Shown: positions 52,802 to 62,848 of the stretch, one piece after another
Layout: the number at the start of each line of letters is the position of its first letter
Numbering within the stretch: position 1 is the first letter of the stretch
Assembly (NCBI GenBank): GCA_002404835.1
Contig: DHKM01000002.1
Location: forward strand, 1 to 64,000
Direction of reading: 5' to 3'
DNA length: 64,000 nt
Source of the DNA: Caryophanales bacterium UBA4694
GTDB lineage: Bacteria; Bacillota_I; Bacilli_A; RFN20; CAG-288
The notes under the pieces: model-generated
Databases searched by the model: none
What the model was told of the DNA's origin: nothing
What the model saw: only the letters and a program-made list of their open reading frames with translations
Program-made: the position numbers and the translations under genes

Positions 52802-55800
52802 TTAACTCAAGAGATATTGAATATCTTCTGTTGTAATCTTTTGTTTGTCATTCGGATCTTTGTCGATGATGTCGCTCAGGGTCTTCTTTTTCTCCTGGAG
52901 AGAGATGACTCTTTCCTCGACTGTGCTTTTCATCACTAGTTTATAGACGGTTACTTTTCTTTCTTGTCCAATACGATAGGCTCGATCGGTTGCCTGTTCT
53001 TCGCTAGCCACATTCCACCAAGGATCAAGGTGGATGACGATGTCAGCACCAATCAAATTAAGTCCGGTACCACCGGCTTTCAAAGAGATCAGCATGACGG
53101 AGATGCTGTCGGTCGTATTAAAGTCATCGGCAATTTCGACTCTTCTTTTTGCCGGAGTTTCTCCGGTGATCATATCATAGTTGACTTTTTCTTTTGTTAG
53201 GCATTGACCCAAATGATCTAAAGCCTGCTTGAAAGAAGAGAAGACAAGAATCTTGTGCCCTTTTCCTGTCGCCTGTTTCAGCAGGTGGACGGTATAGTCG
53301 AGCTTGGAAGAGATTTTGTTGTATTCAAGGAAGGTTGCCGGATCTACGCATATTTGTCTCAATCTTGTAAGTTCGGCAAGAATCTCGATTTTCTTCGCAT
53401 TTCCCATGGCCATTGATTTTTTGGCTTTCAGAAGATATGCATTGTAGAAATCCTGCTCTTCTTTTGTCATGGAGAGAGTTGTGATTTCAACCGTCTTTCC
53501 GGGGAGCTCCTTAAGGACATCTGTTTTCTTTCTTTTCAGGATGAATGGGGAAACAATTCTTTCCAAATGTTCTCTGTCTTGTTGCGTGATATCAAGCTTC
53601 CCATAGTTCTTTCTGAACTCGGTGAAGGTTTTGAAATACCCTGGCATCAGGAAATCAAAGATGGACCAAAGGTCTAAAAGCGAATTCTGAATCGGAGTAC
53701 CGGTCAAGGCAAACCGATGATCGGATTTGAGCTCCTTGATGGCCTTGGCTTTCTGCGATAAGGCATTTGCAATGTACTGTCCTTCATCAATGATGATGTT
53801 TTTGAAATAGATCTCTTTGAAGTAATCTAGATCGATTCTCAGCGAATCATAAGGAATGATATATACGACATCTTCATCGGGTTTGATATTTTGAATCAGC
53901 TTATGTCTTATTTCCCTATCAACGGAAAGAACGATGACCTTTTGGTTAGGATTCCATTTATTGAATTCCGCTTCCCAGTTATAGGTGAGAGATTTGGGAG
54001 AAATGATCAAAGTAGGTTTCTTGGTTTTATCCTGGGATAGGAAGGCAATCATTTCCAATGTCTTTCCAAGCCCCATATCATCGGCCAAGATGCCTGCAAG
54101 ATTATGGGCATATAAAGAGGTAAGCCATTGAACTCCCTTGATCTGGTAAGGCCGTAAAACAGATTCGATTTCAGGACTGAGATTCAATTTTACTTTTTCG
54201 TAGTCCTGGATTTCCTCGAATAGTTTCATGACTTCATCCGGGATTACGGAAAGTGAGTTATCTTTCAGTTTCAAAGCCTGGTAGAGAGGAATCTTTTTGT
54301 CTAGTTTTTTCAAATCGACATCGACATCACTGACTAGGTGTTCCAAAGCTTCTCCGAGTTCTGAGTCGGTGAGAGATAGATAGTCTCCTTTGAGAAGGAA
54401 AAATTTCTTTTTCCTTTTATAGGCGGAAAGGATTTCTTCGATTTCATCTTCGGAATATTCGTCGCTTTTGAAATTGAGATGGAACCAGTCCTGTTCTCCA
54501 CCGGAAACGATGATACTGATTTTCCCGATAGGTTTCTTCTTCAGCCTTTTCAGTTCTTCGCTGATGAAGACGGTCGCTGATTTTTTTAAAGGCCTCAGGT
54601 CTGCACCTAGATACTGATTGATCAGTTCCTCATCTTTCAATTTTCCATTGAAAGGAAGGAATAACTTCTGCATTTCGAAAGCAAAACCATTGAATCCATC
54701 CGGTTCCGAGTTTTTATATGTTTCGAGATCAACCTGTTTTCCTTTGATGAAGGCTCGCGTTTCGGATTTGATTCCATCGTCTTCCAAAGAAAGGAAGAGT
54801 TCGATGTGGTTGATGAGTTGCATGCTTTTGGCAACAACGGATGGTGCCACCTGGATGTCGCTTGCGATTTTTGGAACCAAAGCTGTTGTGATTTCTTTTG
54901 TAAATAAATCAGAACGCATATCAGGATGATCTTTGAGGAAGTGGAAAAGCATTGTAGCTTTTGTGCTTTGGAAATGATAGAAATGCATTATGTTCTCTTC
55001 CATATAGGAAGCGGCATGCCTTCCGATAAAATAAGTGAAATCGTGGCTTTTGAAATCAACGTCGCAGATGATTTTCTCTTTCTCATCGATTTCTATTTTG
55101 CAAGGACTACTTTGAATAGAGTGGATTGCAATGTTGTTTATGAAAAGTTCGACATGATCTTCTGATTTGGCATCCTTGGCTTCATGGATGGCGTTGATCA
55201 AATCGTAGATTTCGTTCATAACGTTTGTATCTGCGCTGAAGTCATGATCATAGTAGCTCCGGCTTTCGACATAGATTTGTCGACGATAGAGAAATGAATA
55301 ACAATCGAAAACTTTTTTGATGGCTGAATCAAGTTTGTTTCTTCTGTCGGAGAAGTAGAAATCGCCCATGACATTATTGTGACCAAAGACACTATCTTTC
55401 TTTTTTCCATTGGCGCAATTGGCATCTAATTCTGTTTCAATGAAATTATCTTCTATTGACAAGTGAAAACAGAAGGTAAAGCTCAAAGCTTCTTTATCCA
55501 GCATTTCATCTGTCTGGTCTAGATTTGCTAAAAATCTAGAGAGATCCGATTTGTCTTTATAGTATTGGTCAATATCTGTTTCGGATAAATCGGAAAGTAA
55601 TTTGGACTGTAAATAATAATCCCCATAGCAGCTAAGCTGTTGTTCTTCACTCATTTTTTCGTCCATATCCATGAGAAAGGATGCAAAAACATTGATGATA
55701 CCGGTGTCTGAGAAAGAACTCGGCGTGACGCAGTCGACGATATTATGCTTATAGTTTATGGCAAGAGAAAAGAAACCCAGTTCATCTTGGGTCGCATAGG

Positions 55801-55942
55801 ATATTTTCTTCCCATCATCCGAAACACGATAGAGAATTCTATCTTTGCCCTCTTCAAGTCTTTTCCTGAATTCATTTGCTATCTCTGTTGGAGTGAATGA
55901 AGATTCCATTGGCAATTGGGTCTGTTTCTTAGAGAAATACAT
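52802..55942 (-). CDS. SNF2-family helicase-like ATPase
   Basis: A 1,046-residue protein with an N-terminal region of about 590 residues and a SNF2 ATPase core: ADDMGLGKTLEMIAFLS (motif I, about residue 624), LIISPKSLTYNWEAEF (Ia), IIDEGQYIAN (DEGQ in place of DEAH, about 717), LTGTPIQNSLLDLWS (III), LISLKAGGTGLNLIGAD (V) and DRAYRIGQERKV (VI). It would remodel protein-DNA complexes or move along duplex DNA. The start overlaps the stop of the SWIM protein by one base, as TGATG, and has an AAAGGAG site; in many Firmicutes these two modules are one protein. Confidence 0.92.
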   Translation of the reverse strand: MYFSKKQTQLPMESSFTPTEIANEFRKRLEEGKDRILYRVSDDGKKISYATQDELGFFSLAINYKHNIVDCVTPSSFSDTGIINVFASFLMDMDEKMSEEQQLSCYGDYYLQSKLLSDLSETDIDQYYKDKSDLSRFLANLDQTDEMLDKEALSFTFCFHLSIEDNFIETELDANCANGKKKDSVFGHNNVMGDFYFSDRRNKLDSAIKKVFDCYSFLYRRQIYVESRSYYDHDFSADTNVMNEIYDLINAIHEAKDAKSEDHVELFINNIAIHSIQSSPCKIEIDEKEKIICDVDFKSHDFTYFIGRHAASYMEENIMHFYHFQSTKATMLFHFLKDHPDMRSDLFTKEITTALVPKIASDIQVAPSVVAKSMQLINHIELFLSLEDDGIKSETRAFIKGKQVDLETYKNSEPDGFNGFAFEMQKLFLPFNGKLKDEELINQYLGADLRPLKKSATVFISEELKRLKKKPIGKISIIVSGGEQDWFHLNFKSDEYSEDEIEEILSAYKRKKKFFLLKGDYLSLTDSELGEALEHLVSDVDVDLKKLDKKIPLYQALKLKDNSLSVIPDEVMKLFEEIQDYEKVKLNLSPEIESVLRPYQIKGVQWLTSLYAHNLAGILADDMGLGKTLEMIAFLSQDKTKKPTLIISPKSLTYNWEAEFNKWNPNQKVIVLSVDREIRHKLIQNIKPDEDVVYIIPYDSLRIDLDYFKEIYFKNIIIDEGQYIANALSQKAKAIKELKSDHRFALTGTPIQNSLLDLWSIFDFLMPGYFKTFTEFRKNYGKLDITQQDREHLERIVSPFILKRKKTDVLKELPGKTVEITTLSMTKEEQDFYNAYLLKAKKSMAMGNAKKIEILAELTRLRQICVDPATFLEYNKISSKLDYTVHLLKQATGKGHKILVFSSFKQALDHLGQCLTKEKVNYDMITGETPAKRRVEIADDFNTTDSISVMLISLKAGGTGLNLIGADIVIHLDPWWNVASEEQATDRAYRIGQERKVTVYKLVMKSTVEERVISLQEKKKTLSDIIDKDPNDKQKITTEDIQYLLS

Positions 55943-57384
55943 CAGTTTTCTCCTTTCGTCAATTTGAATTCTTTGAAATCGATGAATTCAGAAAGATTTC
56001 CTGATCCAAGCAGGGCATCAGCATAAAGGAAGGTTGGGAAATCATATACTCGCGTAAATCCGTCTTTGATCTTGGAATCCATGGCAAAATCATAGATATT
56101 TTGATCGCCGATGTTGGCTCTTATGATTTCTGCAATTTGAGTGGCTCTGTTTAAATATACTTTGTTTCCGGTGATTTCTTTTTTTGCGAGTTTCTTGAAT
56201 GTCCGAAGAGCAGTTTTATAAGTACGGGGATTCTTGAAATAACGATCCCTCAGTACATATATTTCATAAAGCGTACAACTTTCCGTTGAAAAAGCCGAAG
56301 GTGTTGTATAGAACAACATGAAATTCAGGGAAATGTTGAAAATAGGATAACTATAGGAATCCCTGAAGACTCTTTGTTTGCTGATATGCTCGATTTGGCC
56401 TTCTTTGAGGTAGGGGAAGATCAGATCGAATTCCATGCTGGTAAAGGTATGGTTGTCGATGCTTGGGAGGAAAAGAGCATAGTATTCTTCCGGTTTATAA
56501 TTCTCCTTGACGAATTTTACGATACGGACCTCATCAGAAAAGGAAACGGTTTTGCTTGTTTTTTTGAGAAGAAGCTCAAATGATTTTTTGTATTTGTGGA
56601 TGATTATGGATGTCAGGATTTTATCGTAGAGATAAGAGCTAATGTATCCTTTGGAAAGGTTATAGAGAATCCAGTCCTCGTTTAATAACAAAAAGATGCC
56701 GCTCTGATCAGTCAGAAAATCTACAATGGATAAGATTTCCGGAGAGTTTTTATGTATGATGAAATTTTTGAAAAACGGCTCAATCAAATCTTTGTGTTTG
56801 TCGGTAAATGTTTGAAGGATATATTTGGCATCCTTGTTACCATCAGTCCAAATGATTTCCTGGAGCAGATCGATTCGATTGTTTTTTGCAAGATACTCGA
56901 TTGTATCATTCATGAATTTGTTTCGATTTTTCAGGCTTTGAATCTGGGAATAGGTTTTTTGATGGTTGTCCAGAAAATTCCGACCGAAATTTTCGCTTTT
57001 TGGGTCTAGGTCAAGAACGGGCATAGAGGAAAAAACCACTTCCTCTTTTTCTTCGAATGGTTCAAAAACAGGAGTTGAGTACTCATCGTAAATGAGTTCA
57101 TTTCCTTTTATATATTCTTCTCTCATCTTTATGACGGCAACTAGATGTTTACAGAAATGTGTACTACTGTAACTCGGACAATCACAAAACGCATATGTAA
57201 TATATCCATCATGATCAAAAGCAACCGAATAAATGTAGTCGTCGTAGTTTCCGCTGATGGTTCCTGAAAAACTTTCCGGAGTAATATACTCAGGCATCAA
57301 ACGTCCATCGTAATAATAATCATAGCCAGCCCGGAGCTTGGCGTCCGTAACCTGACTATAGAATTGTTCAATAGAAAGTTTCAT
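55942..57384 (-). CDS. SWIM zinc-finger protein, partner of the SNF2 ATPase
   Basis: A 480-residue protein whose N-terminal part carries a SWIM zinc finger (CDCPSYSSTHFCKHL, CxC...CxH, about residues 69-85), followed by a long helical region of unknown fold. SWIM fingers bind DNA or proteins. It overlaps the SNF2 gene by one base, so the two are made together. The ATG has no Shine-Dalgarno; TATAAT ends 7 nt upstream, so the transcript should be leaderless. Confidence 0.85.
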   Translation of the reverse strand: MKLSIEQFYSQVTDAKLRAGYDYYYDGRLMPEYITPESFSGTISGNYDDYIYSVAFDHDGYITYAFCDCPSYSSTHFCKHLVAVIKMREEYIKGNELIYDEYSTPVFEPFEEKEEVVFSSMPVLDLDPKSENFGRNFLDNHQKTYSQIQSLKNRNKFMNDTIEYLAKNNRIDLLQEIIWTDGNKDAKYILQTFTDKHKDLIEPFFKNFIIHKNSPEILSIVDFLTDQSGIFLLLNEDWILYNLSKGYISSYLYDKILTSIIIHKYKKSFELLLKKTSKTVSFSDEVRIVKFVKENYKPEEYYALFLPSIDNHTFTSMEFDLIFPYLKEGQIEHISKQRVFRDSYSYPIFNISLNFMLFYTTPSAFSTESCTLYEIYVLRDRYFKNPRTYKTALRTFKKLAKKEITGNKVYLNRATQIAEIIRANIGDQNIYDFAMDSKIKDGFTRVYDFPTFLYADALLGSGNLSEFIDFKEFKLTKGEN

Positions 57385-57391
57385 AAAAAAT

Positions 57392-57397
57392 ATTATA
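57392..57397 (-). promoter_or_regulatory. -10 box of the SWIM-SNF2 operon, leaderless type
   Basis: TATAAT lies 7 nt before the ATG, in the short space after the groEL terminator. The -35 region falls in the terminator's T run (TTTTTT). Confidence 0.5.
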
Positions 57398-57413
57398 TCG
57401 AATAAATAGCCAT

Positions 57414-57440
57414 AAAAAAAGAGCTGAGCAACAGCTCAGC
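57414..57440 (-). terminator. Terminator after groEL
   Basis: GCTGAGC (57423-57429) pairs with GCTCAGC (57434-57440), extended by flanking pairs; T7 follows on the - strand. Confidence 0.85.
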
Positions 57441-57453
57441 CCTTAATGATGGT

Positions 57454-59079
<1,626 letters not shown>

Positions 59080-59097
59080 TCAATTCTCCTTTGATGA

Positions 59098-59379
59098 TTA
59101 GTCAACAACAGCAAGGATGTCCTTGTCCTGAATCAACATATACTTCTTTCCGGCTTCTTCATAATCGGTTGTGGAATACTTCTTGTAGATAACCTTCTGA
59201 CCGACTTCAGCCTGAACCTTGATTTCTTTTCCGTCTTCGTTTGTATATCCCGGACCGACTGCGACGACCTTTGCGAGAGCGGATTCGTTCTCATGTGCAG
59301 TTGCGATGATGATTCCACCGACTTTCTTCTCTTCCGGAACCTTCTCCAACACGACGTAATCTCTTAATGGTTTAATCAT
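59098..59379 (-). CDS. groES: Co-chaperonin GroES
   Basis: The 93-residue lid of the GroEL chamber. It begins IKPLRDYVVLEKVPEEKKVGGI, with the mobile loop at about residue 18-27, and contains the roof-loop region GPGYTNEDGKEI and YKKYSTTDYE. The start follows GGAGG at 7 nt. It is first in the CIRCE-controlled groES-groEL operon. Confidence 0.97.
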   Translation of the reverse strand: MIKPLRDYVVLEKVPEEKKVGGIIIATAHENESALAKVVAVGPGYTNEDGKEIKVQAEVGQKVIYKKYSTTDYEEAGKKYMLIQDKDILAVVD

Positions 59380-59422
59380 TTTTATGACCTCCGATCAATG
59401 AGCGTTTTCGCTATTCGTGAAT

Positions 59423-59450
59423 ATTATAAGTCCAAAATTAGCAATTTCAA
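59423..59450 (-). promoter_or_regulatory. groESL promoter
   Basis: TTGAAA (59445-59450) and TATAAT (59423-59428) are 16 bp apart on the - strand. The -35 box lies inside the CIRCE element. Confidence 0.85.
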
Positions 59451-59464
59451 GTGCCAAGTGCTAA
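59438..59464. promoter_or_regulatory. CIRCE element (HrcA operator)
   Basis: TTAGCAATT and AAGTGCTAA flank a 9-bp centre, matching the 9-9-9 layout of CIRCE with one mismatch between arms. HrcA bound here would block the -35 box until heat or folding stress. Confidence 0.92.
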
Positions 59465-59531
59465 TTTTTTTGAAACACAGTTTTGACTTTCTCAATTAAT
59501 CTTACAAAAATATGAAAATTGACTATTTTTC

Positions 59532-59556
59532 AAAAAAACAATTCAAAAATTGAAAT
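59532..59556 (-). terminator. Weak terminator after the YhhN-family gene
   Basis: A short CAATT/AATTG stem is followed on the - strand by T7; the stem is weak and AT-only apart from its end. Confidence 0.4.
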
Positions 59557-59572
59557 TTTTCTAATCTCTTTT

Positions 59573-60238
59573 TCATATGTCCCTGTTGTCATTGCATTCT
59601 AGCTTTGCAGTTGCAAGAACCATTACTGAAGAATAATAGATGAATCTGGCAAAATGCCCGAACATCAGAGAATTTCCAAGTCCGATATTCAGCATTAACA
59701 TAAAGTCACTTAGGACAAAAAGAAGGACACCTATCCGAATCTGATTGTTATACCTTATCGATATAGCCTCTAAAAGAGAAATGATCAGGGAATAAATGAG
59801 GAAGCCGGCTGTCAGAAGGACTCCGTTCTTATTCAAAAAGCATAGATTCAATGTCAGGAAAACGAGATAAGTGATTCCAAATACAATCAAAATACCTTTT
59901 ACTGGCCTGGATTTATAGAGAAGACAGACAAGAAGAAGGATGTGTCCTATTGAAAAAAGAATGCCACCTGCAAGAAAACTCAGGTTGATGCTCGTATCGC
60001 CGAGAAGGAAGAAAAACAAAACGATGCTGAGAACGGATTGTCTTCTGTTCTTTTCTTTGAGTAGCATAGGAATGGAAAGAAGAACGGAGATGAGACCGAT
60101 ACAGAATTTGATTCCCCATTGGATCATGCGGATGGATTCTGTTTTATTCGAAGTCAGTTCTGTTTCTAGCAAAAGGAACAAAGCAAAACTGATCATAATC
60201 AGAATGGTGGAATAGATTTTCTTTGTTTTGGTTTTCAT
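59573..60238 (-). CDS. YhhN-family membrane protein (lysoplasmalogenase-like)
   Basis: A 221-residue protein with seven or eight membrane segments. The YhhN/TMEM86 pattern is present: FFFLLGDTSINLSFLAGG (about residue 75), FSIGHILLLVCLLY, and LLFVLSDFMLMLN (about 180), with the conserved Asp residues inside the membrane. TMEM86 and a bacterial YhhN protein cleave the vinyl-ether bond of lysoplasmalogens; that substrate would make sense beside the PlsA/PlsR-like operon. TATAAT lies 8 nt before the ATG with TTGTAG at 17 bp and no Shine-Dalgarno exists, so the start is probably leaderless. Confidence 0.82.
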   Translation of the reverse strand: MKTKTKKIYSTILIMISFALFLLLETELTSNKTESIRMIQWGIKFCIGLISVLLSIPMLLKEKNRRQSVLSIVLFFFLLGDTSINLSFLAGGILFSIGHILLLVCLLYKSRPVKGILIVFGITYLVFLTLNLCFLNKNGVLLTAGFLIYSLIISLLEAISIRYNNQIRIGVLLFVLSDFMLMLNIGLGNSLMFGHFARFIYYSSVMVLATAKLECNDNRDI

Positions 60239-60246
60239 TTGATGTG

Positions 60247-60275
60247 ATTATAGCAATTGGAAGAACGTTCTACAA
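60247..60275 (-). promoter_or_regulatory. YhhN gene promoter, leaderless type
   Basis: TTGTAG (60270-60275) and TATAAT (60247-60252) are 17 bp apart on the - strand, with the ATG 8 nt after the -10 box. Confidence 0.6.
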
Positions 60276-60370
60276 TTAAAATAGCCATCATGAACACAGG
60301 ATAGCCAATGATATATGTTACTTTATTAATTTGAAATTTGGGATTTTCCACACACTTCTTCCCAGTCAGC

Positions 60371-60692
60371 TTTGAAAATTACGCCTTGGATGGGATCGAT
60401 GGATTCTATGTTGAGGACAATGGTGTTCTTGCTATTGATATTTGAAGTTTCCTCTAAACTAACTTAATATGTATCTTTTATTTCACCTGCTGTTGACATA
60501 TATCTTACAATCAATCCGTTGAGAACGAGCTTATGAATAAAGACTTTAATTTGAGCTATAAGGAAAGTAATCAGGGACGATGTCATCATTTTGAAAGATG
60601 ATATGGTCATTCCTCTTTCTAGACGTAAAACGAATGAAGCAAAGTCGAGATACATGGAGCTGATGCAGGACAAACTTATAAGTATCTACTAA
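60371..60692 (+). pseudogene. Decayed LytTR-type response regulator gene
   Basis: The last 42 codons (60564-60689) read KVIRDDVIILKDDMVIPLS and continue SRRKTNEAKSRYMELMQDKL, then stop at 60690-60692. This aligns with the end of the intact LytTR regulator in this window (HVILKSQTEIPLSRTNRNQ..YMSL). Upstream, SVENELMNKDFNLSY at 60515 is a plausible earlier LytTR segment and FENYALDGIDGFYVED at 60371 a plausible receiver segment; both lie in another frame, with stops between. At least one frameshift and one stop therefore break the gene. The C-terminal assignment is firm, the 5' part tentative. Confidence 0.65.
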
Positions 60693-60719
60693 AAAAGGCA
60701 GCTCAGCATCAGAGCTGCC
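60691..60719 (-). terminator. Terminator after the TtcA-like gene
   Basis: GGCAGCTC (60697-60704) pairs with GAGCTGCC (60712-60719), followed by T6 on the - strand. Confidence 0.9.
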
Positions 60720-60734
60720 TACATATTGCGTGAA

Positions 60735-61631
60735 TTATTTCTTGGAATCGTAATCATCGAGGAAGGAATGGAATTTACCACCATCCTTGTATCCGATGAT
60801 TTTATCTAGAATGACGTTTTCCGCTGATTTAAACAGGTTCTGCTCGACCTGAGGGTTCATGTTCTTCAGCTCCTTGATGAGCTGCTTGGTCTCGTATCTT
60901 CTCGATCCTCCTCCACCGTTGTCGCAGACGGAACAGTTTTCTGTGAATCGACAGGCACACTGGATGAAGCGGAGCTTGTTCATATTTCTCCAGGCGATGA
61001 TATCCTGCTCCCTCACGTAGTAGAGAGGGCGGATGACTTCCATACCTTCGTAATTGTCGGAATGGAGCTTTGGGAGCATGGTCTGGAAAGAACCGGCATT
61101 GAGAAGATTCATCAATATGGTCTCGATGACATCGTCATAATGGTGGCCCAAGGCAATTTTATTGCATCCCAGATCATTCTTGGCAATCCGATACAGAGCT
61201 CCTCTTCTCATTTTGGCACAAAGGTAGCAGGGACTATGATCCTGGGAATTTGCAATTTCGAAGATGTTTGTTTCTACGATAGTGGCCGGGATATTAAGAA
61301 GACTCAGATTGTTCTTGATGACCTGAAGATTGATTTCGTTGTATCCGGGATTCATGACCAAATACTTGACTTCGAAAGGAAAATCGGAATGCTTATGGAG
61401 AAGCTTGAAGCATTCAGCCATGCACATGGAATCTTTTCCTCCGGAGATACAGACACATATCCTGTCATTTGGCTGGATCAGTTTGTAGTTTTGAATGGCG
61501 GCGACGAATTTCGACCAGATTTTGCGACGATAGGTCGTCGTAAGACTTCTTTCATATTCGTCATTTTTATCAGGAATATTTTTTTCCTTTAGTTCTTCTG
61601 TTCCTACGATTTCGGCTTTTTTATTTTCCAT
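60735..61631 (-). CDS. TtcA-like tRNA thiolation enzyme
   Basis: A 298-residue PP-loop ATPase of the TtcA/TtuA family, which puts sulfur on a tRNA base. The ATP motif is CVCISGGKDSMCMAE (about residue 57), the Cys pair is PCYLCAKMRRGALY (about 135) and GHHYDDVIETILMNLL follows; a second Cys group CACRFTENCSVCDNGG (about 228) is unusual in density and may bind an Fe-S cluster or zinc. It overlaps the cysteine desulfurase by 11 bp. The overlapped gene should supply the sulfur; whether the product is s2C32 or another thiolated base is not clear. Confidence 0.88.
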   Translation of the reverse strand: MENKKAEIVGTEELKEKNIPDKNDEYERSLTTTYRRKIWSKFVAAIQNYKLIQPNDRICVCISGGKDSMCMAECFKLLHKHSDFPFEVKYLVMNPGYNEINLQVIKNNLSLLNIPATIVETNIFEIANSQDHSPCYLCAKMRRGALYRIAKNDLGCNKIALGHHYDDVIETILMNLLNAGSFQTMLPKLHSDNYEGMEVIRPLYYVREQDIIAWRNMNKLRFIQCACRFTENCSVCDNGGGGSRRYETKQLIKELKNMNPQVEQNLFKSAENVILDKIIGYKDGGKFHSFLDDYDSKK

Positions 61632-62742
61632 GGATGATACCTCTCAGTGTTTCGATGAATTCCTTTAGTTCTTCTTTTGTAGTCAGATAGGAAATAGAAA
61701 TACGGAAAGACTCTAACGCTCTTTCCTTGTCATGATAGATGCTCATGATGGTTTTGCTTGGTGTATTGGTGATGCTGCATGCTGATTTCTGTGAAACACA
61801 GATATCCTTTTCAGATAACTTTTCAACGATTTCCCTGGCTTTATGCCCTTTTACGGAGATATTCAGGATGTAAGGGAACTCCAAGTTTGAATTGATGAGA
61901 ATGGAATCGTCTTTCTTCAGCTCGTTTACCAAATAAGATTGCAGTTCTTTTGCTTTCTCAAGATGAAAATCCAAATTGCTTAAGGCAAGTTCCGTTGCTT
62001 TGATGCTAGAACAAATCAATCCAAGTGGGGCGGTAGAGGAGCGGTAGATGCTGACGCTGTTTCCGCCATGGATAAGGGGAGTGAGAACGACGTTCTTCTT
62101 TTTCAGAAGGATTCCAGTTCCAATCAGCCCGCCATATTTATGGGGAGTGAAACTGACTAAATCTGCCCCTTCTAGTTCAAGAGGAATCTTTCCAACAGCT
62201 TGTGTAGCATCAAGAAGAACATGGCAGTTAGGATGGTCTTTTGCAATTTCAATCACACTCTTATAGTCTTGGATGGCACCGGCTTCGCTTTCTACAACGG
62301 AAAGGCAGATGAGAATGGTATCGTTCCTGATTTTCTTTTTCAGATCGTTCAAATCGAGTTTGCCGTCTGAATCTGTTTTTATGAACTGAACATCGGCATT
62401 ATAGCCCTCTCTTAGATATCCTAGGACAGCATTTGTAGAGCTATGTTCGAATTCGCTGACGAGAATGTGCTTGCCGAAACCCTCATAGGACTGGAAAAGC
62501 CCTTTGATGGCTAGATTGTTGCTTTCGCTGGCACTGGAAGTGTATATGGCTTCATATTCTGTTTCGTTCAGATGGAAAACATCAAGAAGCTTTTGGTTCT
62601 CTTTTCTGTAGAGTTCCATGCTTCTTTTTCCCTCTTTGTGAAGAGAAACACAGTTTCCATGGTAATGGGTTTCGATGTCGACAAGGTAATCCAAGACTTC
62701 CTTGGAAGTCGGAAAATTTGCAGAATAATCAAGATAAATCAT
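61621..62742 (-). CDS. Cysteine desulfurase, NifS/IscS type
   Basis: A PLP enzyme of about 373 residues that takes sulfur from cysteine. Motifs are YLDYSANFPTSKEVLDYL at the start, EFEHSSTNAVLGYL (about residue 97), LLDATQAVGKIPLEL (about 180), PLP-Lys in SFTPHKYGGLIG (about 202) and the active-site Cys in SQKSACSITNTPS (about 325). The start MIYLDYSANF at 62742 is set by the family and by a TATAAT box 9 nt upstream; the frame is open to 62799 but no coding signal is visible there. It forms a unit with the TtcA-like gene. Confidence 0.92.
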   Translation of the reverse strand: MIYLDYSANFPTSKEVLDYLVDIETHYHGNCVSLHKEGKRSMELYRKENQKLLDVFHLNETEYEAIYTSSASESNNLAIKGLFQSYEGFGKHILVSEFEHSSTNAVLGYLREGYNADVQFIKTDSDGKLDLNDLKKKIRNDTILICLSVVESEAGAIQDYKSVIEIAKDHPNCHVLLDATQAVGKIPLELEGADLVSFTPHKYGGLIGTGILLKKKNVVLTPLIHGGNSVSIYRSSTAPLGLICSSIKATELALSNLDFHLEKAKELQSYLVNELKKDDSILINSNLEFPYILNISVKGHKAREIVEKLSEKDICVSQKSACSITNTPSKTIMSIYHDKERALESFRISISYLTTKEELKEFIETLRGIIHGK

Positions 62743-62751
62743 AACGAAAGA

Positions 62752-62780
62752 ATTATAGAAGGAAATATTCTTTCTTTCAA
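62752..62780 (-). promoter_or_regulatory. Cysteine desulfurase promoter, leaderless type
   Basis: TTGAAA (62775-62780) and TATAAT (62752-62757) are exactly 17 bp apart on the - strand; the ATG follows 9 nt later with no Shine-Dalgarno between. Confidence 0.8.
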
Positions 62781-62795
62781 TCCTAAGAAATGAAA

Positions 62796-62824
62796 ACAAA
62801 AACCTTCGGCAGAGTAGCCGAAGG
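62796..62824 (-). terminator. Terminator after lemA
   Basis: CCTTCGGC (62803-62810) pairs with GCCGAAGG (62817-62824), followed by T5 on the - strand. Confidence 0.9.
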
Positions 62825-62848
62825 CAGTTGTTGTAAACGATGAAAGGT

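Noticed and set aside
60464..60673. Small - strand gene near 60.5 kb
   Set aside because: It is antisense to the decayed LytTR gene; the coding signal is on the + strand.
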